A stretch of 64,000 bases of DNA from the IMG/VR virus record IMGVR_UViG_3300027816_000074, positions 44,620 to 108,619 of that record. One strand, written 5' to 3'. Below the pieces are notes generated by a model. The model had not been told where the DNA came from. It ran no database searches and was given only the letters and a program-made list of their open reading frames with translations. Source of the stretch: a virus. Positions 35,101-44,100 of this stretch are shown piece after piece (within the stretch, counting starts at the first letter, position 1; each line of letters starts with the position of its first letter). Made by a program: the position numbers and the translations under genes.

Positions 35101-38100
35101 ATTCTTAACAACTAATCTATAATCATCTCTTAATATTTCAACATTATTAATTGTAATTAAAGTTTTCCCAACCTCAGTATTTGGTGCCCATTTTAGATCA
35201 AATTGTAATCTCTTTCCTGTTACTTGAATGTCGCCAGAGAATGTTTCTGTTTCAAGAATACTAGTTACTGCATATGTTCTAGTTGTTCTATCAAATCTCA
35301 TTTTAATCATAGAACTTCTAACGACACCATTTTCAATAATTGCTACAGCTCTAGCATAATTGTCTGATAAGGCTGTTCCTCCAGAAAGAGTTACAATTGG
35401 TGCTTTAAGGAATCTAGTTCCGGAATTTATTATTCGAATTTTAGACACCTGTCCGTTTGAAATAAATGCTTTTGCCGATGCTTTTACTCCATAACTATCT
35501 TCTATAATAACGGTTGGGGCTGTTATATATCCAGAACCTCCATCTACGATTTCAATCGAACTTAGTGTAAATCCAACATTATCATACCAATGTTTCCACG
35601 GATATTCCGATAATACACTAGTACCACTAATCTCTGTTACAGGAGGAACCGCATTTACGGTCTCAGAAACCCTAACATTTACTGGAATAATTGTATCCTG
35701 ATTACTAATAGTAGATTGTAAATCAAAGTCTGTTAGACTTAACGGAGTATTTTGAACTGTATTATACGTACTGATAAATTCTCTAATTTTAGTTCTATAA
35801 GGTTTAACTTCATTAATATAATCTTCAAAATTATCTAAGTTATCATTATTGTAGGTAACTTTTTGTTTTAAACTACCTACATTATGTTTTGCCTTTACAA
35901 AACTAGTTTTAAATACCCAATCAACTAATGTTTGCTCCGATAGTACATATCTAATACTTGAGAAGAACAGTTTTAAATATTCAACTCTTAATGTATCGAC
36001 AAAAATTTTATCTTTAAAAGAATTTAAAATTACTCTTAATTCGACTGAGGCAAATTCATCGTACCCGTCAGAATCAAATAAACTTCCATCGTAGCCAACA
36101 CCACCTTCTTTATATTTGTAAAGATTATCTTTAAATTGTATAGTTCCTTGATAACGACCAACGACACTATAACTTTGAGTATAATCAACACTTGTACTAT
36201 CTGCATATTTTTCAAGGATTATCCAGCCGCCTGATCCTATATTGTTAACTTTAACTGTGTCTCCAATTTTGGTTTTAAGTAATGGTAGCTGATAAGTACC
36301 GTCTACTGCATAATCTACTTTAGTAAATTGGTTGTAACCTGTAGCATAATAATCAATATAATCCCAATATTGAGTTACATCGTATGTTTGAGTTTTTGCT
36401 CTAAACCAGGAAACATTATCCCACTGATAAATGCTCCATCGATTAAGAGCAGCAGAATCACTATTAACAAGTACGCTATAATATCTTACTGTTAATCGTG
36501 TACCATCTGAATATCCTTGTCCAGGATTATTAATTAAAACTTCAGTAATTTGGCCTTTTGAGTTTATTACTGGTAGTATATCTGCATTTTTTCCTGATCC
36601 GTATATTTTAATAGACGGTGCAGTTGTATATCCATATCCAGAATTACTAATAACTACTTCAGTAATTCGTCCATCAGTAATAACAGGAGTTAATATTGCC
36701 TGGCGGAGACTATCAGTATTAATAAATCTTAATTCTAATTCTGTATCGATAACTCTATCGTAAAGTCTAGAAACAGACGAGGGCTTTGGTTCAGTCATTA
36801 ACAAATCGCTCAAGTCATAATCATCTGCTATTAGATTTTTAGCTAGTACAGAATTTGCACGTTCAAATAGTTGTTTTAATGCTTCTAATCTATTAACAAA
36901 CATACTCTGTCTTGGCCTAGATTCAATACCATATCGTAATTTAATAGGTAAATTTAAATCCGGTAGAGGTCTATCATTAGCATCCTTGCCTACTAAACTG
37001 TAAAACCATTTTTCTTCAATCTCTTTAGGAATAGATGTATTCTCGTTTTCAGAAATAATTTTCCACTGATAATGTGAATTGTTATCTGTCTTATCAATTA
37101 TCCAATACTGGAAATTTAGATTTACATCATTATTCTCAAGTAATGATTTAAAATTATAAAGATTTATACTGTTCTTTGATAAGAAAGAAACAAACTGATA
37201 TCCCTGAGCTTTTGGATCTGAAATTAAATTTGCAACATCAGTAGCACTGATATTTCTTCCTGCTACTGATGGCACTGTAACTTTGTTTTTAACCCAAAAA
37301 TAGTAAGTGTTCTTAAATGTTTTTGAAATACTATCGTATCGTTTCTTAATACTGTAGGCATTATCGCCGTATAAACTTTGACCGCTTATTCCTTGACTTA
37401 AACCGGATTCAGTATCTGCAATATCGTCCCATGCAGATGGTAAAATCTTTGATTCTACCCATTCGTAGATATCAATACTTGCATTTTTATGCAAGGTATT
37501 CCATGTGCTTGATCTGTATATTAGGTCTTCAACATAGCTGTCTAAAAATTTTGCGTTGGTTAAGTCCCACCATAATACGCCAACCTGTTCCGACGTCCAG
37601 TCTAAACCTTCATCTACGTTTAAGTCGTTATTACTATAAGAATAGATCGCAGGATCAAAATAGGTTTTAAATTTAATTTCTTGATCAGCAGGTCCGGCAA
37701 TCTTTCCTTGCACAGGATCTATTACGTCTAGGTAATTTAATAATGTATTTGTTCTTGAATTATAAACGAATAATTTTTTAATTTTTTCAACGTCTACTAC
37801 TGCAGACTCTTGATAAAGTTTTTTCCAACTGTATTGAGTTTTTAGTTTTTTAAATGAATATACAATTCCTGTATTTTCAACGTAGCTATCGTCATACTCT
37901 GGTGCCGAAACTAGTATAGTACTATCGGCTACCGCAATACTTTCTCCGTATTTTAGTAAGGAAGAATCATTAAACGTTAAACTTTCTCCATATATGAAGT
38001 TAGTATAATACTTGTCAAATATATCTATTCTTCCGTTATCTAGAATAACAGTGCTGCCGTCTTGGAAGGTGTCGCCTTTCTTACTAAACACTAATAGTGT

Positions 38101-41100
38101 TTTATCATCATTCATGAACTCAATGGTTGACCCGAATCTTTCGTCAACCTCATCACTGATACTACGAATAATTTGAGCTTTTTCATAGGTTTCGCTAGTT
38201 AAATCATAGACAAATATTTTTCCGTTGTTGGAAGCGCCTACTATGTCTGTAATTCCAATGGCTAGCGAATCTCCAGTACTGCTTAATGCTACACTGGCTC
38301 CAAATCTTGTGTTTGCTTCAAGATCGCCTGTCGCTGGTTCTAATACTGGTAAAATAAGATCGTAGCTATTGCCATTATACTGATATACAAATACCTTGTC
38401 TGCATTAGGGGCTGATATTGCTAAACGATCCCCTGAGGAAGAAAAATCAAAATCATAAGCAAACTTATCAGAAGCAGGGCTAGTGTCCTCAATGTTTAAT
38501 ACATCGTTGGGGAAATATCCTAATATATTTTTATCAGTTACTACTGTCCATTGATCAATATCAAATGCACCGGCAGATAAATCCTCAATTGCTTCATATA
38601 TACTTTGATTATAAAATACTAAATCTCCCTGGTAATACTCAATTAAACTGCTAAAGGCGCCACGATACCTTCTATCATAATCCATGTGCCACTCAATGCC
38701 GCTATCGTCACTTACGTTAGAGTATCTATACAGATATAATTTTCCAGATAGAGGACTTGTTATACCAAGAATATACTCTCCATTAGACTGAGAGAACTTC
38801 ATCTTTGTACCAAATTCTTCGTTGTTTAATACAGGATGAGGGCTAGTAAATGATGTTACTACTCTGTATGTTCCATCAGCAATTCTTTTGTATAAAACAA
38901 CCAATCCTTGACCAACATAGCCAGAAGGTGTTCCTGATTTAGTTGCTTCGATTAATCTTGCGGGAGTCCAGTCTTGAGCAAATTGATCAATAGTTGATGT
39001 TTCAGCATCTAATAAGTTAGTTGCAGCTTGCCAATGAACATTTCCAACTCGAACAATGTCGTTTTCATTATAATTTGCTGTTGAATTATAATTGCCGCGG
39101 TAAGTTGTTTTAATGTTAGAAGCACGAGGAGCAGCAATAGCTAACCACTCTGCATCTTCTGACATTGCCAATTTAGTTCCAAAGCCGCTATTTGTAAAAT
39201 CTGCTATAGGACCTAAGGCTGACACAGTAAGTTCTTGTAGTCTTCCCCAAGTTCCATTGAATACATTGTATATTAATACTTTATTTTGTTCTGTTCCTAC
39301 AGCCAAAGTAGTTCCAAGCTTGTTTGTAGCTAGGGCAATACCAAATTTTTCTTCGGTTCTTGGCTCATCATTTTTTAATTCTACTTTAGCATATACTGGA
39401 GAATTTTTCCAAACTGCCCAGTTGTTAGACTGTTCATTTGAATCTGCCCATATCAGTTCTCCGGCTTTAATATTTGTAGATAAAATTTCATTAGCTAAAT
39501 CAATACTTTCAAGTCTCTGACTAACAAAAATCAATTCTCTAGTTGCGCCTGATAATCCTTGAAAGTTTGGAATTTCTTTTTCTACAACTATAGTATCGTC
39601 TATTAGATCAGACACTGTATAAAATCCGTCAGCGTCGCCTGACGATTGTAATCCAAATACATCCCCAATAGATAAATTAGGAGTTATATCACATTCAAAT
39701 GTTAAGATTCCGTTGTCATATGTTGCACCTATAATAGTAAATGGTGCTCGAGTAATTCTATAAACATTCCAATAATCGCCGCCTGCATTTAATGTTTCAA
39801 AGGCGCACCAAATGTAATCTCCTATTGAAAATTCATTTGGATTTTGATCTAAAAGGTCAAGTAAAGAATCAACACTAAGTGTTACGTCGTCGTATCTTAC
39901 ATACCCAGGAGTTCTTAAAAATCTTGTTTTATGAGATCTTATTGGCCAAGGATTACTAGAATAATTAACTGTTCTAACAACAAGGTCTGTTGGCACTTGT
40001 CTGTAAACAGAGTCAACAATATTAGAATCAATAGAATTAACAAATTCAATTGGCTGTGGATTAATTTTAAAATTATCTTCTTTTAGTTTAATTTCAATTT
40101 CATCAAACGCTGCACTTGCACCGTATTCTCCTACTCTAACAGCCCATTCTTCATCAAACACAAGACTATCTTGGTCGTTTGCACTTAAAACGTCAAACAG
40201 TTTGTTTAAAACATTCTTTGTGCCCTTCTCAATAATCATACCTTGATAAAACTTATACTGACTTACGTCGTCTCGAATAATATTTTCAAGGTACTGTCTA
40301 TTTTGATATCCAATTAAATGTTGCGCTACTTTTTGTTGGCCTGCATCAAAATTATCTGTGTCTAAATCATAGAAATCAGTAAACTGTTCTGCTTTATAAT
40401 CCCAGTTAGGAATTAACCTAGGTGTAGGTTTTTCTAATAGTAGCTTCCACTCATTACTATTAAACAGTTCTACTCCGGGAATAAATTTGTTTGCACTATA
40501 ATAAAATTCTTTAAACTTTACAATTGTTCCTAACGAGTAATCTGTCCAAGGCTCCCAATCTTTAATTACTGCTTCATCATAGATAAATCCTGGAATACTA
40601 AATCCGCCTGTCCAGCTTTGAGTAAGGTAGCCGTTTATTTTAATTCTTTCTTGACGATACCCTGGTTCTAAATCATAGATAACATCATTAAACATTGTTC
40701 TATTATCTATAACAACTACATGTTCTTTTTGTATTAGATAAAAAGTAGCTGAATAAATTCCGTGGCTAGTGTTTGCAGGACTTACTGAATAATTGTTATC
40801 TGTTCTATAAATGCTTGTTAGATCAGGATCTAATTTTTGCCCGTCAACTCTTAAAATGTTATATCCGTAAAAACTATCTTTAATATCATTAACTACTGAA
40901 AACTCAGTATTAAGAGTAATTTTTTCTGCTGCAGGACTTAGAGAGATAACTGCTCCAGTTTTCCATTTCTGAGTAGCCCAGAACATAAATTCTTTTAAGC
41001 TGGTGTTCCAATTAGAAATACTTTCAGTGTTAGTATTAAAGTCGTCAAATACAAATCCTTGGTCTTCTAAATAGATACCGTATCCTTCTAAAAAACTTAC

Positions 41101-44100
41101 CACTTCTTGTATTGTACTAAGTGTAGTTCCGTAACTTAATTTTAATACTTTACGTTTTTCCCAAACTTTACCAAGAGTGGCAACTACTCCGCCTGTTTCT
41201 GGGAGACTTGGTAATAAGACATAAAGATCTTTATCAAAAGTATCTCCGCTTATGTGATTAGTTTTTACTCTATAATATCTTCCGTTGTATCTAATTACTT
41301 TTCCAGCTACATAAGTTTGGTTAGTATCAAAATCTGTAAATGATTCGCTTATTCCGCCAATTCTAATAGTAGGACCGTCTTGTAATTTAGAATAGTAACT
41401 AAAATACGGTTCGTCTTGATTATACCCTGCAATATTAAATCCGTCAGACACTTTAACAATAATAACTCCACTATAAGAAATTTTTCTAATTGGAGAGCTA
41501 GTGTTAAGAACAATGTTATAATTCTCCTGCGGAACAAATACATTATTTTTAGAAGTTGGAGATTTAGAATCAAGAATTAATCTAAATTTTTCCTTACTGG
41601 TAAATCCGCCAAGTTTGCTGACTATTCTATTTGTTAAAGACGACAAGTCACTCTTATAACTAGAAATATTATAATTGTTGATAGTAAAAATATGATCAGA
41701 GATATAATTTATTAATCCGCTGGAATATTCTCGAGTAGCATCATTAACATTCGAAGGTAAAATTATATCCTGAAGTCTTATACGAAGATTGGTGTCTTTG
41801 TATACTAACTGATTGGCTTTATTTTTTACAATTCTACTTCTATCAAAGCAAGTTCCTAATGTTTTGTTAGGAGATAAGGTTAAGAAGGCTAGAAGCGCAG
41901 CAAACGGATAAAGACTTGATCTTCTCCATGCTGTCTCAACTGGACCTTGATCTCCAAATTCTAAATATCCGGCTGGGCTTGGATTTATTACGCCAGTGAC
42001 CATTCCGGTTTCGTACGGACTTATTAATCTTCCTTGATGGTCAACAGGAATCATATCTATCAGTCCTGGCCGCTTGTAGTGCAACTTTCTAGTTACTGGT
42101 TTTCCTGGCTCTCGAACTGCACCGTCATTTAAATCTTGCCAAAGAATTCTATTATTAGCAGTGTATGGCGCTGGTCCATATACTGATTCCCACCATACAG
42201 GTTTAATAGTAAATCCTAAAACTTCCCAAGGATGTGAATGCGGTCTGTCTGTATCAAGGAGCCATTTATAAATTGCTCTCCAGTGTGCTGGCACGGGTCT
42301 TCCGTCAGGTGCAATGTTTCCTCTATAATTGAAAGTAAAGCCGTTAGTTCTGTCATACGTTGGTAATCTAGTGTAATCTTGATCTATTTGGCTTGACCAG
42401 TAATAAAAATATTTTGATAGGACTTGATTGTATTCATCTAAATCATAGTCTGTATTTCTAAAGTAACCTGGGATAGTATCTTCAATGTTAAAAATTTCTG
42501 GATTGTAAGAGATTTTTATATTATTATAAATTCTTTTTTCTAACTCTAGAAGCAATTCATCTCTATAATCACCAAATGCAATAGTAATACTTCCGTCGTG
42601 TCCTTGTATAACATCTGTAGGTTCAATATAAGTTGTATCTTGAAAAATTTCAGGAACAAACTTTGGCCAGATGCCTAATTTTGTTGGTGTAGGAGGTACG
42701 AAAGTTCCGTCAGTTGACTCGTACTCATATACTTCAATCAAGTCATCCTCGTTGATGTCTAAGATGATTTCTAAATATCCTGAAGAAGTAAAGGTATAAT
42801 TCAATCCGTAAAGTAGTTGTTCACCATTTAGATAAACTAAAACTGACTTATTTGATAATGCTGACATATCAAATACATCAGAAATTGGGTACATCTTTAC
42901 ACGAGAATCCAACACAGGATATTCAGTTTTTTTACTTGGTCCATAGGCAAACATATCGCTTAGATAATAAGGATTTGTTTTAGGAGTCTGTTGATTTATT
43001 TGATATAAAATCTCATCAACATGGTCCCTAATATTGCTGCCAGAACCTGATTCTTCGGCTAGTCTTAAAAATAATCTTTTGAATGTTGCATACGTTTCTT
43101 TAGCGTCTTCAACAGATTTTAGAACATTAGCAGTTTTTGAACCAAGATGATAAAGGCTAAAATTTAACGGACATGTGTGCTGAACGAACCGTGTACCGTA
43201 CGAGGATGTGTCTCCTAAGTCTCTAAGATTACCTTGTCCAATATAATTTCCTACAAATCCTGGAATATTTTCAGAGATTGAAGATACATGATCAATAACT
43301 TCGCCTAAAGTAAAGTATTGTAAATTATTGTTTAAAGGATTATTTTGTAAACTTAAAGGTATTTCGTAATATCCTTTTTTATTCTTAGCTTGTTTTGCAA
43401 AGCATTTTAAGGTTATTACATCTGAATCTGTAATTGTTATTCTACTGTTTTGATTAAGCGATACGTATTTGTAGTTTATTCCTGTTTCTACAGTAAACGC
43501 AGTCTTTGGAATTCTTTTACCGTTAATTAAAACTCTAACTTCAAGATCTAATAAATCGTTTGCATTATCGTATACGTCAATAGGAAAGTTATTCTTATAT
43601 TCTGTACCTTCGTAAATTCTAATAATAGGTTGAGCATTAGTAATTAAATTCTTACACCATCCATTAGAATATTCTTCAAGATTATATCCGTGAATAATTT
43701 TTAAAAATCCAGTATCTGTATTTTTTGATAGTGTAACAAAGTTTTCTTTATATTGAAAATAATCTGTTAATAGATTAAATTCAAATAATATGTCTCCTAC
43801 ATTTGCTATATTTTGATAAGATAACCCGAACCCTAATTCAGAGTCGGCACTAAGTGAAGAAGTTTTATATGAAAAAATCTTATTTCCTGCAAAACTTGAT
43901 CCGTCGTAAACAGAAATGTCTGCAAAGCTATTTCCATCCTCGTCAAATAAATCAAATAAAGGAGACTGATTTACTGTTATTTTTTGCTGGCCTTTGTTCC
44001 AAATGGATCCATTATAATAATACATTGATCCTTGATTTTCTTGGCCGAACTTTACAAGAACTGTTTCTCCGTTAATAGGAACAGTATCGTCAGTTTCAAT

